A stretch of 61,484 nucleotides of DNA from NCBI RefSeq assembly GCF_000242615.2, contig NZ_KI912268.1, positions 549,857 through 611,340 of the forward strand, given 5' to 3'. The notes under the pieces were generated by a model. It was not told the origin of the DNA, searched no databases, and saw only the letters and a list, made by a program, of their open reading frames with translations. The DNA comes from Holophaga foetida DSM 6591. GTDB lineage: Bacteria; Acidobacteriota; Holophagae; Holophagales; Holophagaceae. Position 1 is the first letter of the stretch, and each line of letters starts with the position of its first letter. This document shows positions 1 to 9,388 of the stretch, piece by piece. The translations under genes and the position numbers were made by a program.

Positions 1-12
1 ATATGTTTGATC

Positions 13-42
13 GCTTACCGTCTTGCGACGGTAGCTTCTCAA
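13..42 (+). terminator. possible hairpin terminator of an upstream gene
   Basis: The arms TACCGTC (16-22) and GACGGTA (27-33) form a 7-bp stem with a TTGC loop, extended by GC/GC, then a pyrimidine stretch. There is no real T-run, so this is only a possible terminator for a gene left of the window. Confidence 0.25.
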
Positions 43-306
43 AGGCTTCCATTCTCTCTATCCGGCTTTCAAAGACGCCTGAACCGTCAGGATGACACCA
101 GAACCCGAAGGCTCCCGTTCCATCCCGGCTTGACCGTCGTTTCCCGACCGCCCCGCCTTCTGTCCCGTTGCAGCCTCAACCGCAGCGAAATACTAGAATA
201 GCACCCTGACAGGCTTTGGCAAGTATTAATTCTTGCGGAAGCCCTGGGCTGCTGGTGATTACTCCTTTTTTTTCTAGGCAAAGTTTTTGTTATTGAGTCC
301 GATTGC
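43..306. other. intergenic stretch, no gene seen
   Basis: The short open frames here overlap one another on both strands, lack ribosome-binding sites and have Arg/Pro/Ser-rich translations typical of non-coding GC-rich DNA. Nothing recognisable was found apart from the terminator at its right edge. Confidence 0.5.
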
Positions 307-334
307 GAAAAGGCCCGCCTCATCCGGCGGGCCT
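301..334 (-). terminator. Rho-independent terminator of the efflux operon
   Basis: AGGCCCGCC (311-319) pairs with GGCGGGCCT (326-334) around a short loop. Read on the minus strand the hairpin is followed by TTTTCGC. It lies about 20 bases beyond the stop codon of the outer-membrane factor gene, so it ends the macA-macB-tolC-type transcript. Confidence 0.8.
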
Positions 335-356
335 CGGGCCTTGATCCTTTCCCGCT

Positions 357-1733
357 CTACTTGTCGGTGGGCTGCATGCCGCCACCCAAGGCCTGGAAGA
401 TGGCCATCAGGTTCTCAAGTCGGTTCAAACGATTCTCCGCCAGGGTGTTCTCGGCAGTGCGCCGGGACTCCTGGGCATCCAGCCAAGCCTGGAAGGTCGT
501 GGCCCCAGCCCGGTAACGCGCTTCGGTCAGGCGTTCGGCCTCCCTCGCGAGGCTCAATGATGCCTCCAGGTGTTCCCCCTGAGTCCGGTAATCCCCGTGG
601 GCCGCGAGGGTGTTCTCCACATCCCCCAGTGCCGCGTACAGCGTTTGGCGGAAGTTGACCACGGCAATCTCGTAGGATGTCTGGGAGATCTGCACACTCT
701 TCCTGGCGGTGTTCCATTGAAGGAAGGGCAGCGCAAGCTCCGCTCCCAGGGTCCCGATGGGATTCCTGAGAACCTTCTTCAGGGCATCGCTGCTGCTCCC
801 CAGGGAACCCGTAAGCGTAAAGGATGGGTAGAAGCTGGCCTTGGTGGCATCCACATTGGCCCAGGCCTCCCTGAGCCTCAATTCTGCTGCCCTCAGATCG
901 GGGCGCTGGGCCAGAAGACTGGCAGGGAGTCCGGGTTCCACCGCCGGAAGGGGAGCCTCGGGCAGTTTGGCCGATTCGGGCACGCTGTTCTCTGGAGCCT
1001 GATCGAAAAGGATGGCCAACGCGTTGCGAGCCGCAGTGCGCTGGCGCTGAAGATCGGATAGCGTAGCCCGCTGACTGGCCAAAGCCTGTTGTGCCTGGAC
1101 CAGATCCAGCCTGGATACGGCTCCAGCGTCGAACTTGACCTGTACCAGCTCCAGACTCCTCCCTGCGTAGGCGATGCTGGCTTCGGCCGCGGCGATGCGC
1201 TGGTTCAGGTATGCGACCTGCCAGTACGCCGAAGCGGTGGTCCCCACCAGGGCAAGGGCTGTGCTCTGGCGATCCCCCTCCGTAGCCATGGCCTCCCACT
1301 TGCTTGCCTCCCGGGTGCTGGCCAACTTGCCCCAGAGGTCCACCTCATAACTGAGGGTGAGGGCAGCGGAATAGCTGCGGGTGCTCACATGGGCCTTCAG
1401 ATCCCGACTCGTCTCTCCGCTCAGACCAGCGCTCAGCTCCGGCGTGAGATTCGTATTCACAAGACCGGCCTCCAGGCGTGCCTTCCGGACCTTGAGGGTG
1501 GCAGCGGCCAGATTGTTGTTGGTGCGCAATGCCCGATCGATGAGCCCATCCAGCACGGGATCATTGAAGGCCTTCCACCAGTGTTCCCTGTCGGCGATGG
1601 CCGCCCCGGTGAGTGCCCTTCCCTGCCATGCCTGCGGCAGATGAACCTTTGGGGCTTCACGGTGGACCTTGAGACACCCCGTCCCGACCAGTAAAGACGT
1701 CAGGCACCCGAACAGCACCCCCTTCCTGCCCAT
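357..1733 (-). CDS. TolC/NodT-family outer-membrane efflux lipoprotein
   Basis: Outer-membrane factor that would dock onto the adjacent MacA/MacB pair to form a tripartite exporter spanning both membranes. The frame opens at 1892, but the start at 1733 is preferred. It gives a lipoprotein signal peptide ending in GTGC, has a strong GGAAGGAAGAGG ribosome site just upstream, and yields 458 aa, the usual size of the NodT group. The body shows the duplicated helix-strand pattern of the family, with PELSAGLSGETSR and SYEVDLWGKLAS in the first half and ARYRAGATTFQAWLDAQ near the C-terminus. It is the last gene of the operon, 68 bases after macB. The family assignment is firm; the exported substrate (macrolide, peptide, lipid or other) cannot be read from sequence. 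Confidence 0.9.
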   Translation of the reverse strand: MGRKGVLFGCLTSLLVGTGCLKVHREAPKVHLPQAWQGRALTGAAIADREHWWKAFNDPVLDGLIDRALRTNNNLAAATLKVRKARLEAGLVNTNLTPELSAGLSGETSRDLKAHVSTRSYSAALTLSYEVDLWGKLASTREASKWEAMATEGDRQSTALALVGTTASAYWQVAYLNQRIAAAEASIAYAGRSLELVQVKFDAGAVSRLDLVQAQQALASQRATLSDLQRQRTAARNALAILFDQAPENSVPESAKLPEAPLPAVEPGLPASLLAQRPDLRAAELRLREAWANVDATKASFYPSFTLTGSLGSSSDALKKVLRNPIGTLGAELALPFLQWNTARKSVQISQTSYEIAVVNFRQTLYAALGDVENTLAAHGDYRTQGEHLEASLSLAREAERLTEARYRAGATTFQAWLDAQESRRTAENTLAENRLNRLENLMAIFQALGGGMQPTDK

Positions 1734-1801
1734 CCTCTTCCTTCCTGACGCCTGAAGAGCGCTATGCAACTGCATTGTGATCATCTTTCCGGAGCCCATA
1801 G

Positions 1802-3760
1802 CTATTCCCTTGCCAGGGCCTCGATGGGATCCAGCCGTGCGGCATTCCTGGCCGGCAGGAAACCGAAGAGCACCCCGATTGCGGAGGAGCAAACCACCGC
1901 AGCCACGATGGAAAGCACCGAGAACTTCATGGCAATGGCCTGGACAAACAGGGGGAAGACCAGCGCCACCCCAAAAGACATGAGAATCCCGATGGCCCCC
2001 CCCAGGAGGCAGACCAGCACGGCCTCGATGAGGAACTGCTGGAGAATGTCATCCTGCCGGGCCCCTACGGCCATCCGGATACCGATCTCATGGGTGCGCT
2101 CGTTGACGGAGACCAGCATGATGTTCATGACACCGATGCCGCCCACCACCAGGGAAATCACCGCAATGGCGGAGATGAGGAGGGTCAGGGTGGCAGTGGT
2201 CTTCTGAACGGTTTTCAGGATGCTGTCCGAGCTGCTGGTGTAGAAGTCCTTGGTGCCGTGGCGCCGCTTGAGCAGATTGATGAGGCTCTGCTCAGCCACC
2301 TGGTTGGAGACCCCATCCCTTACCCGCACCGTGATGGAACTGAAGTAGTGCTGCCCCAGGATCCGTCCCATGGACGTGGTGTAGGGCACCCAGACATCCA
2401 GGTTCGAGTTGTTGCCGAATGGGCTTTCCTTCGCCTTGGTCACCCCGATTACCCGAGCCGGGAGACTGCCCAGAAAGAGCACCTTTCCGATGGGGTCTTC
2501 ACTGGGGAAAAACTTCTTCCTGGTGTTCTGATCAATGACCACAACCTGGGCCTGGTGGGACACATCCTGCTCATCAAAGGCATTGCCCTGGGCAATCTCC
2601 AGTCCCCTCACCCGGAAATACTGTTCTCCGACACCGCTCACCGAGGCGTTGGCCTTGATGTTCCGGTAGCGCAGGACCAGACTTCCACTGGTGCCAGGGG
2701 TCGCGCTATCCACATAGACCTGGGACTTGAGGGCCTCCAGATCCTGGGGAACCAGCGTGTAGGTTGAACCCGCCTTGTCATCCCCCCAATCGCCACCAGG
2801 ATAGACATCGATGACATTGGTTCCCATGGAACTGATGTCATTCACCACTTTCTGACGAGCTCCCTGCCCCAATGCCACCACCGAAACCACCGAAGTGATG
2901 CCGATGATGATGCCCAGCATGGTGAGGAGGGTGCGCATGCGGTGGGTGGCCATGGCGATGAGGGCCATCCGGAAGGCTTCACCGAAGCGACCCCAGGCCG
3001 CCCGCAACGGGTGTCCCCCCCCATCCTGGAGAGGCTGCAGTTGCTGCTTTACCCCAGTATCAGGAGGAGCCCCTGGATTGGGCTGATCCCGGACGATGAG
3101 TCCATCACTGAGCTCGATGATCCGCTGGGCGTGGTGGGCCACCTGCATATCATGGGTCACCAGGATGATGGTGTGGCCCCGGCCGTGGAGTTCATGAAGG
3201 ATGGCCATCATTTCCTGGCCACTGCGGCTGTCCAGAGCGCCCGTAGGCTCATCCGCCAAGATGACGTCGCCGCCGTTCATCAGAGCCCGGGCAATAGAGA
3301 CACGCTGCTGCTGACCGCCCGAAAGCTGGCCCGGACGATGACTGGCGCGGTCTGTGAGACCAAGGCGGGCCAGGAGTTCCTTTGCCCGCTCCCGGCGCTG
3401 CCCCTTGTCAGCCCCTGCGTAGATGGCGGGAATCTCCGTGTTCTGTATCGCATCCAGATGGGGCAGCAGGTGGTACCGCTGGAAGATGAAGCCGAAGTGC
3501 TCCCGGCGCAGACGCGCCAATGCGTCGCTGTCCAGGCTGCCCGTTTCCTGGCCATGGACCCGATAGCTGCCCTCTGTGGGGCGGTCCAGGCAGCCCAGAA
3601 TATTCATCAGGGTCGATTTCCCTGAGCCGGAAGGTCCGACAATGGCGACCATCTCTCCGGCCTGGATGGTGAGGTTCACCTCCTGGAGGGCGATGACATC
3701 CTGGTCGCCGGAGGGGTAGCGCCGACCCAGGGCCGTGAGTTCGAGGAGAGGCGGGGTCAT
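1802..3760 (-). CDS. macB: MacB-type ABC exporter (ATPase-permease fusion)
   Basis: Inner-membrane ABC protein of a MacAB-TolC-like pump, which uses ATP to drive substrate out through the outer-membrane factor. The ATPase occupies about residues 5-230: Walker [10 protein letters not shown], signature LSGGQQQR, Walker [14 protein letters not shown]-loop LVTHD. It is followed by a first membrane helix, a large periplasmic MacB_PCD domain and three C-terminal helices of the FtsX type, including [25 protein letters not shown]. The start at 3760 is chosen because AGGAGG lies just upstream; the longer frame to 3814 would overlap macA heavily. The resulting 652 aa matches MacB size. The gene begins 4 bases after the macA stop, so the two are co-translated. 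Confidence 0.93.
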   Translation of the reverse strand: MTPPLLELTALGRRYPSGDQDVIALQEVNLTIQAGEMVAIVGPSGSGKSTLMNILGCLDRPTEGSYRVHGQETGSLDSDALARLRREHFGFIFQRYHLLPHLDAIQNTEIPAIYAGADKGQRRERAKELLARLGLTDRASHRPGQLSGGQQQRVSIARALMNGGDVILADEPTGALDSRSGQEMMAILHELHGRGHTIILVTHDMQVAHHAQRIIELSDGLIVRDQPNPGAPPDTGVKQQLQPLQDGGGHPLRAAWGRFGEAFRMALIAMATHRMRTLLTMLGIIIGITSVVSVVALGQGARQKVVNDISSMGTNVIDVYPGGDWGDDKAGSTYTLVPQDLEALKSQVYVDSATPGTSGSLVLRYRNIKANASVSGVGEQYFRVRGLEIAQGNAFDEQDVSHQAQVVVIDQNTRKKFFPSEDPIGKVLFLGSLPARVIGVTKAKESPFGNNSNLDVWVPYTTSMGRILGQHYFSSITVRVRDGVSNQVAEQSLINLLKRRHGTKDFYTSSSDSILKTVQKTTATLTLLISAIAVISLVVGGIGVMNIMLVSVNERTHEIGIRMAVGARQDDILQQFLIEAVLVCLLGGAIGILMSFGVALVFPLFVQAIAMKFSVLSIVAAVVCSSAIGVLFGFLPARNAARLDPIEALARE

Positions 3761-3764
3761 GCCA

Positions 3765-4967
3765 CTACCTCCTGGGGGGTGGCGGGGGCATGGAATTGTT
3801 GGTGCTGACAGCAACAGCAGTGTCGCCGATCACGACCGGTTCGCCCTCGCTCAGGCCCTCCAGCACCTGGGCGTGGACCCGGTTGTTGATGCCGATGCGC
3901 ACCTTGCGAGGCTCGGGCCGATCTCCATGGAGAACCTTGATCATGCACCAACCAGTCTTGTCCTTGTCCCCAAGCGCCGCCACAGGGATGCAGAGAGCCT
4001 GCCGAGCCTCGTTCAGCACAATGGAAACCTGGGCAGTCATGGAGGATCGCAACGCCGATTCGGGATTGGGAATCTCGAAGAGCCCGTTGTAGTAGACAGC
4101 AGACGTGCTGCTGGACGAGGAACTGGAAGAACTGGAGGAGGTGGTGGAACTGCTGGAACTCGTAGAGCCAGGCTCGATGGCCCTCAGCTTGCTGTAGTGA
4201 CGCGTATCCGAATCCCCCAGGGTCGTGAAGTAGACCTTCAGGCCAGGCCTGACCCTCGCCACATCAGCCTCGGAGATCTGGGCCTTGATCGTGATGATGT
4301 CCAGGTTGGCCAAGGTCAGGATCGTGGTGGCGGATTGGGTCGAAACCACGGTCTGCCCCTCTTCTGTACTGATGCTGAGCACCACCCCGTCCATGGGGGC
4401 CGAGATACGGGTGTATTCCAGATCCGCCTTGGCAGTCTCCACAGCGATCTTTGCTTTATTGATGGAGGCTTCCAGGGCCAGGATATCCGCACGGGTGCTT
4501 TCAAGGGTGGCCTGAGCCACTTCCAGGTCCGCCTTTGATCCTGCCTCCTGGGCCGTCAGAATCTGCTGCCGCTTGAAAGCCAACTCGTACTGATGCAGGA
4601 GGGCCTGCTTGGCCCGACGCGAGGCTGTGGCGCTCTCCAGGGAGGCCTGGGCATCCCTGAGGGAATTCTGCTTGATGACCGGATCGATCTCCGCAAGAAG
4701 TTGCCCCTTGTGGACCCGATCGCCCACGGCCACATGGAGGTTCTTGAGCTGACCGGACACCTGGGCACCCACCTCCACAGTCTTGAGGGCGTTGATCGTC
4801 CCACTGGCCAGGACACTCTCCTCGATGTCCATGCGAGCCGCAGGGGCCGAGATGATGGGCACCTTGTCTTTGCTGAAGCAGATGGATTTCAAAGCCAGAA
4901 GGACCATCAGCAGGAAGATGGCACCCACGGACAACAGGATCTTTCGCTTACGACTCATTCCACTCAT
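3765..4967 (-). CDS. macA: MacA/HlyD-type periplasmic adaptor
   Basis: Periplasmic membrane-fusion protein linking MacB to the outer-membrane channel. One N-terminal membrane anchor (about residues 8-28, rich in L, V and I) is followed by a split biotinyl-lipoyl domain ([20 protein letters not shown] and later [20 protein letters not shown]). Between the halves lies a long helical hairpin (about 95-165), then beta-barrel and membrane-proximal domains. The length of 400 aa is normal. An odd feature is a run of about 25 residues made almost only of Ser and Thr (about 268-293) just before the conserved [12 protein letters not shown] segment. It is the first gene of the operon. Start Met1 (4967) or Met4 (4958) cannot be separated. 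Confidence 0.9.
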   Translation of the reverse strand: MSGMSRKRKILLSVGAIFLLMVLLALKSICFSKDKVPIISAPAARMDIEESVLASGTINALKTVEVGAQVSGQLKNLHVAVGDRVHKGQLLAEIDPVIKQNSLRDAQASLESATASRRAKQALLHQYELAFKRQQILTAQEAGSKADLEVAQATLESTRADILALEASINKAKIAVETAKADLEYTRISAPMDGVVLSISTEEGQTVVSTQSATTILTLANLDIITIKAQISEADVARVRPGLKVYFTTLGDSDTRHYSKLRAIEPGSTSSSSSTTSSSSSSSSSSSTSAVYYNGLFEIPNPESALRSSMTAQVSIVLNEARQALCIPVAALGDKDKTGWCMIKVLHGDRPEPRKVRIGINNRVHAQVLEGLSEGEPVVIGDTAVAVSTNNSMPPPPPRR

Positions 4968-5611
4968 GGGAATACACCGTACTATCCCAGGTGACAGTCC
5001 CGACCCGGGATATTCGAAACCACCGCATCGCCCGCCGAATGTTGATTCAAACAGGCCGACCGCAAAGACCTAAATGAATTAAAAATACCAGAATTAAAGA
5101 CTCGCTCGGGATTCGGCGATCAAAGACTACCCATGCCCAAACTCCTGATCAGAGAATATGGACCCACCTCCTCGATCGGACTGAAATACATTTTTGATAG
5201 CCACCCCAGCGACCATCTCCCGGCTCGGCTGCTAGAATGAGTGTCAACCCCCAGCCATCTTCGATAGACAATATTTCGGTCCGCGAACCCAAACCATAAG
5301 CATCCAGGTACGGCAGACAACCCTAAGCAATTTAGTCACAAACCGTGATTGATTTTTTTAAGAACACTTTTGACTTGACATACACATGTGACGAGGAGCA
5401 CAGTGGACGGGTACCCTTCAGTAGTCCAAACAACAGAAATTCCAGATCTTACATGTTGAGGCCATGGCTATTTGGTCGGCTGGAAGCAGCTATACAACAG
5501 TTAGGAAACGATCGCACCAGAAGTTGGATTTTCAATTACAGCTTCTGGTATCGCTCTGCCAGCGAATTTAGTCGCTCGGCCAACTCCCACTACCACGATG
5601 GAGGAAAACCC
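4968..5611. other. 644-base divergent intergenic region
   Basis: The region separates the divergent macA and liv operons and is visibly richer in A and T than its surroundings. Both promoters should lie here. I could not place either convincingly: a TTGACA at 5375-5380 has no plausible -10 partner. An open frame in phase with the liv binding-protein gene runs through 5345-5611, but its translation resembles no protein and it lies before the signal peptide, so it is read as leader. Confidence 0.5.
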
Positions 5612-6931
5612 GTGAAGAAACTCGCATCAATCGCAGCAGGCCTGGCCGCTGTCACCGCACTCCTCGTGACAGGGTGCGACAAGAAGGGCGGGAAAGAGAT
5701 CCGCGTGGGTGTGGTTCATGCCCAGTCCGGCATGTTCGCGTCCTTCGGTCAGGGTGGCGTGTACGGCATCCAGGCCGCCGTGGAGGACATCAACAAGCAG
5801 GGCGGTGTCCAGGTCGGCGACCAGAAGATGCCCATCAAGCTCGTGATTGTCGACAACGAGAGCGATCCCAACAAGGCCGGTTCCCTGGCCGAGAGCCTCA
5901 TCAACCAGGACAACGTCAGCTTCATCGTGAGCGGTGATGAGCCCCCCCCGATGCACGCCGGTGTCTCCCAGGCCTGCGACCGCTACAAGGTGCCCTACAT
6001 CACCGCCGTGGGTCCCCTGGAGCCCTGGATGGGCATGAGGAACGAGACCCCCACCAAGTGGCAGTACACCTGGGCCACTGGCCTGATGGCCATTGCCACC
6101 CCGGCCACGGGTGACGATTTCCGCGCGGGCAAGCCCGGATACACCGTGCTCGACACCTGGACCGACATGCTGACCCAGTTCGGTGGCCAGACCAACAAGA
6201 AGGTGGGCGTGCTGGCTTCCGACGACCCCGATGGTCGCGGCTGGTACACCGTCTTCGGCCCCTCCCTCGCGAAGCTGGGCTACACCGCCGTCGGCGTCGA
6301 CAAGAACCTGGGCCTGATGCCCATGGAAACCACCGACTTCTCCTCCGTCATCAAGGCGTGGAAGGATGCGGATGTCCAGATCCTCTGGGGCAACTCCCCC
6401 GGCCCCTTCTTCGGTGCCGTCTGGAAGCAGTGCAAGTCCCTGGGCTTCAACCCCAAGCTGGTCATGATCAGCCGTGGTGCCCTCTACTATAATGACGCCA
6501 ATTCCTGGGGCGGCGATCTTGCCAATGGCATCGGCTCCGAGATCTGGTGGGATCCCTCCTTCAAGAACTGCCCGGGCATCGGTGACACCACCCCCATGTC
6601 CCTGGCCAGCCGCTGGAAGGCCGCCAAGAACCAGCCCATCAACCCCGCCATCGGCCCCGGCTACCGTGCCGTGCAGGTGCTGGTCGACGCCATCCAGCGC
6701 GCCAAGTCCATCGAGGCCGACAAGGTCCAGGCTGCCCTCAAGGACACGGATCTCCTGACCATCGGTCACCGTGTGAAGTTCGACGAGAACCACTTCAGCC
6801 GTGGCCCCGTGCTCTTCGGCCAGTGGTTCAAGAAGGACGGTCCCGAGAAGTGGGAACTCAAGGTGGTGCTCTCCAAGCATGATTTCGCCACCAAGACTGG
6901 CGAGCCGGTCTTCCCTCTGCCCACCAAGTAG
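5612..6931 (+). CDS. Liv-type ABC transporter substrate-binding lipoprotein
   Basis: Periplasmic binding protein of the Leu/Ile/Val family (Peripla_BP_6), tethered as a lipoprotein. It would deliver a small ligand to the permeases and ATPases encoded downstream. GTG at 5612 is chosen as start: GGAGG lies 7 bases before it, and the next 20 residues form a lipoprotein signal ending in LVTGC. The mature part begins with IRVGVVHAQSGMFASFG, the standard ligand-pocket entry of the family. Mature length (about 420 aa) is longer than LivJ/LivK because of inserted segments around EPWMGMRNETPTKW. Substrates in this family range from branched-chain amino acids to amides, urea and aromatics, so the ligand is not assigned. 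The hairpin after its stop may keep its mRNA more abundant than that of the membrane components. Confidence 0.88.
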   Translation: MKKLASIAAGLAAVTALLVTGCDKKGGKEIRVGVVHAQSGMFASFGQGGVYGIQAAVEDINKQGGVQVGDQKMPIKLVIVDNESDPNKAGSLAESLINQDNVSFIVSGDEPPPMHAGVSQACDRYKVPYITAVGPLEPWMGMRNETPTKWQYTWATGLMAIATPATGDDFRAGKPGYTVLDTWTDMLTQFGGQTNKKVGVLASDDPDGRGWYTVFGPSLAKLGYTAVGVDKNLGLMPMETTDFSSVIKAWKDADVQILWGNSPGPFFGAVWKQCKSLGFNPKLVMISRGALYYNDANSWGGDLANGIGSEIWWDPSFKNCPGIGDTTPMSLASRWKAAKNQPINPAIGPGYRAVQVLVDAIQRAKSIEADKVQAALKDTDLLTIGHRVKFDENHFSRGPVLFGQWFKKDGPEKWELKVVLSKHDFATKTGEPVFPLPTK

Positions 6932-6943
6932 GCCTGACCTGGG

Positions 6944-6969
6944 GAGCGGGTTGGCAGGCCAGCCCGCTC
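6944..6969 (+). terminator. hairpin after the binding-protein gene
   Basis: GAGCGGGTTGGC (6944-6955) and GCCAGCCCGCTC (6958-6969) form a long stem (one G-T pair) with no T-run after it. A hairpin between a binding-protein gene and its transporter genes usually stabilises the upstream message or attenuates read-through. That role is inference. Confidence 0.45.
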
Positions 6970-7016
6970 TCCGGTGAGGATTTCAACAGCCCTGTTCAAG
7001 GTGTGTGACAACTGAT

Positions 7017-7736
7017 ATGAGTGAACCCATTCTTTCCATCAAGGGAGTCACCAAGCGCTTCGGCGGTCTGGTGGCCAACAACAACGTGAGCTTTGACGTC
7101 TACGAGGGAGAGGTGCTCGGCCTCATGGGCCCCAACGGCGCGGGCAAGACCACCCTCCTTAGCCTCATCGCTGGCGCCCAGGCCCCTACCTCGGGCCAGA
7201 TTTTCTTCGAGGGCAAGGACATCACCGGCATGCCCGCCCACAAGATCTGCCACCTCGGCATCGCCCGGACCTTCCAGATCCCCCACCCCTTCTCCCATCT
7301 GACCGTCCGGGAGAATGCCGCTGTCTCCAGCGTCTTTGGTCGGGGCATCAGCCGTGAGCAGGGCCTGGCCGAAAACGACGAGATCCTCGACATGGTGGGC
7401 CTGGGCGACAAGAAGGACACCCGCGCAGGCAAGCTGCCGACCCTGACCCTCAAGAAGCTGGAGATCGCCCGCGCCTTGGCCCGCAAGCCCAAGGTGATCC
7501 TGCTGGACGAGGTCTTCGCTGGCACCACCGAGGCCGAGGTTCCCCAGATCCTGGAGACCGTCGCCCTCTTCCGCAAGATGGGCATCACCATCGTCATCAT
7601 TGAGCACGTCCTGAAGATCCTGTGCAACGTGGTGGACCGGATCGTGGTGATCGACAAGGGCACCTGGATCGCCGAGGGCAAGCCCGACGAGATCATGTGC
7701 CACCCCGAAGTGGTCAAGGCCTACTTCGGGGCCTAG
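7017..7736 (+). CDS. livG: Liv-type ABC transporter ATP-binding protein LivG
   Basis: Cytoplasmic ATPase that, with LivF, would power import through LivH/LivM. Walker A GPNGAGKTT is intact and the family mark ARTFQIPHPFSHLTV follows. The signature region reads TLTLKKLEIARAL rather than LSGGQ, and the Walker B is VILLDEVFAGT. Both are variants I know from a LivG subgroup, so the gene looks functional. ATG at 7017 (239 aa) is preferred; an in-frame GTG at 7005 is also possible, and neither has a strong ribosome site. It sits between the binding-protein gene and livF in the usual order. Confidence 0.88.
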   Translation: MSEPILSIKGVTKRFGGLVANNNVSFDVYEGEVLGLMGPNGAGKTTLLSLIAGAQAPTSGQIFFEGKDITGMPAHKICHLGIARTFQIPHPFSHLTVRENAAVSSVFGRGISREQGLAENDEILDMVGLGDKKDTRAGKLPTLTLKKLEIARALARKPKVILLDEVFAGTTEAEVPQILETVALFRKMGITIVIIEHVLKILCNVVDRIVVIDKGTWIAEGKPDEIMCHPEVVKAYFGA

Positions 7737-7784
7737 CCGCGCTGATCACCCTCAAAAACCGTACATCGTGAGGCCCCAAGCGAT

Positions 7785-8505
7785 ATGCAATCCGAACCGA
7801 TTCTCAAGATCCAGAACATAGACGTGTTCCATGGCGGATTCCAGGCCATCTGGAACCTCTCCATGGAAGTCCGGGAGGGCGAGGCCTGCGCCCTCATCGG
7901 CGCCAACACCGCCGGTAAATCCACCCTCCTGGACACCATCAACGGCGTGAACCACCCCAAGAGCGGCAGCATTACCTTCATGGGGCAGGACATCAGCAAG
8001 CTCGAGCCTTTCGAGATTGTGGATCTGGGCATTACCCAGGTGCCCGAAGGCCGTCGCCTCTTCCCTGAGATGACGGTGATGGACAACCTCATCATGGGCT
8101 CCTACACCCCCAACGCGCGCAAGCACAAGGACAAGAACCTCCAGCGCGTCTTCGATCTCTTCCCCAAGCTCAAGGACCGCCAGAAGCAGCTCGCCAAGAC
8201 CATGAGCGGCGGTGAGCAGCAGATGGTGGCCATCGGGCGCGGCCTCATGGCCGAACCCCAAGCTCATCATGATCGACGAGCTCTCCCTGGGGCTCGCCCC
8301 CATCATCGTGGATGAGATCTTCAAGACCCTGCACAAGATCAAGGCCCAGGGAATCACTGTTCTCTTCGTGGAGCAGAACGTCGTCAAGACCCTCAAGGAA
8401 GCCGACCGGGCCTACATCATCGAGACCGGCAAGATCACCTTGAGCGGAACGGCCTTGGAACTTAGGGATAACGAAGATGTCCGCAAAGCCTATTTCGGCG
8501 TCTAG
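7785..8505 (+). pseudogene. livF: livF, Liv-type ABC ATPase, interrupted by a +1 frameshift
   Basis: Second ATPase of the Liv importer. The first frame (from 7785) encodes a normal LivF up to MSGGEQQMVAIGRGLMAEP, then runs out of frame and stops at 8315. The rest of the protein, KLIMIDELSLGLAPIIVDEI through to KAYFGV at 8505, continues one base on. One extra C in the CCCC run at 8256-8259 explains the whole shift; the two halves together give a 240-aa LivF. The Walker A is GANTAGKST, with Thr where LivF proteins normally have Gly, still within GxxxxGK[ST]. The cause could be a sequencing error, a true recent mutation or, less likely, a programmed slip. The other four genes look intact, so the importer may rely on correction or another ATPase. 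Confidence 0.85.
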
Positions 8506-8523
8506 CTCCGCGAGGAAATAAAC

Positions 8524-9384
8524 ATGTCTGGCGATATTCTCACACCCATCCTCATGGGGGTCATGCTGGGCGGCCTTTACGCCCTGACCGCCCTCGGTCT
8601 GTCCATGGTCTTCGGGGTCATGCGACTCATCAACCTCGCCCACGGCGATCTCGTCGTGCTGGGCGCTTACGGATCCTACGCGGTCCTGACCATGCTGGGC
8701 ATCGATCCCATCCTGGGTCTCGTCATCACCGTCCCCCTCATGTTCTGCATCGGCATCCTGATCCAGAAGTACCTGATGAGCAAGGCCGTCACCATCGGCG
8801 CCGAGGCGCCCCTGATCATCGCCTTCGGCCTCTCCCTCATCATCCAGAACGCCAATCAGATCATGTTCTCCCCCCAGTCCCGGGGCATCAACACCGCCTA
8901 CTCCCAGGCGAGCTTCCACATCTTCGGTCGGCAGCTCCCCATGATCTACCTCCTCGACTTCATCGTGGGCGTGGTGGTCATGCTGGTCATGCAGGAGTTC
9001 CTCAAGCGGACCTACATGGGACGGGCCATTTCCGCCGCCGCGCAGGATACCCGGGCCTCCAAGCTCATGGGCATCAACACCAAGCGGATCTACTACTACG
9101 CCTTCGGCATTGCCATGGTCTCCGCGGCCATCGCCGGCACCTTCCTGGGCATGACCTTCCCCTTCACGCCGACCTCGGGCACGACCTTCCTCACCATCGC
9201 CTTCGGCGCGGTGATCATCGGCGGCCTGGGCAGCATGATGGGCACCTTCCTGGGGGGCATCATCCTGGGGGTGGTCCAGACCCTGAGCGCGCACTTCCTG
9301 GGCGCCAACGCTCAGATGCTGGTGCTTTACGTGATCATTCTGATCCTCCTGGCCTTCCGGCCCCAGGGACTCTTTGGACGCTAG
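8524..9384 (+). CDS. livH: Liv-type ABC transporter permease LivH
   Basis: Inner-membrane permease of 286 aa with about eight hydrophobic segments. It begins with the typical LivH sequence GVMLGGLYALTALGLSMVFG followed by MRLINLAHGDLVVLGAY. The conserved coupling region MGRAISAAAQDTRASKLMGIN lies near residue 165-185, and the gene ends with LLAFRPQGLFGR, the normal LivH terminus. GAGGAAATAAAC before the ATG is a good ribosome site. It pairs with the LivM-type protein encoded next. Confidence 0.92.
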   Translation: MSGDILTPILMGVMLGGLYALTALGLSMVFGVMRLINLAHGDLVVLGAYGSYAVLTMLGIDPILGLVITVPLMFCIGILIQKYLMSKAVTIGAEAPLIIAFGLSLIIQNANQIMFSPQSRGINTAYSQASFHIFGRQLPMIYLLDFIVGVVVMLVMQEFLKRTYMGRAISAAAQDTRASKLMGINTKRIYYYAFGIAMVSAAIAGTFLGMTFPFTPTSGTTFLTIAFGAVIIGGLGSMMGTFLGGIILGVVQTLSAHFLGANAQMLVLYVIILILLAFRPQGLFGR

Positions 9385-9388
9385 GTGC

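Noticed and set aside
5375..5380. TTGACA as -35 box for the liv operon
   Set aside because: No -10-like hexamer at 16-18 bases downstream.
5627..6880. 417-aa minus-strand open frame opposite the liv binding-protein gene
   Set aside because: Low-complexity Gly/Val/Leu/His translation, mirror of the real gene.
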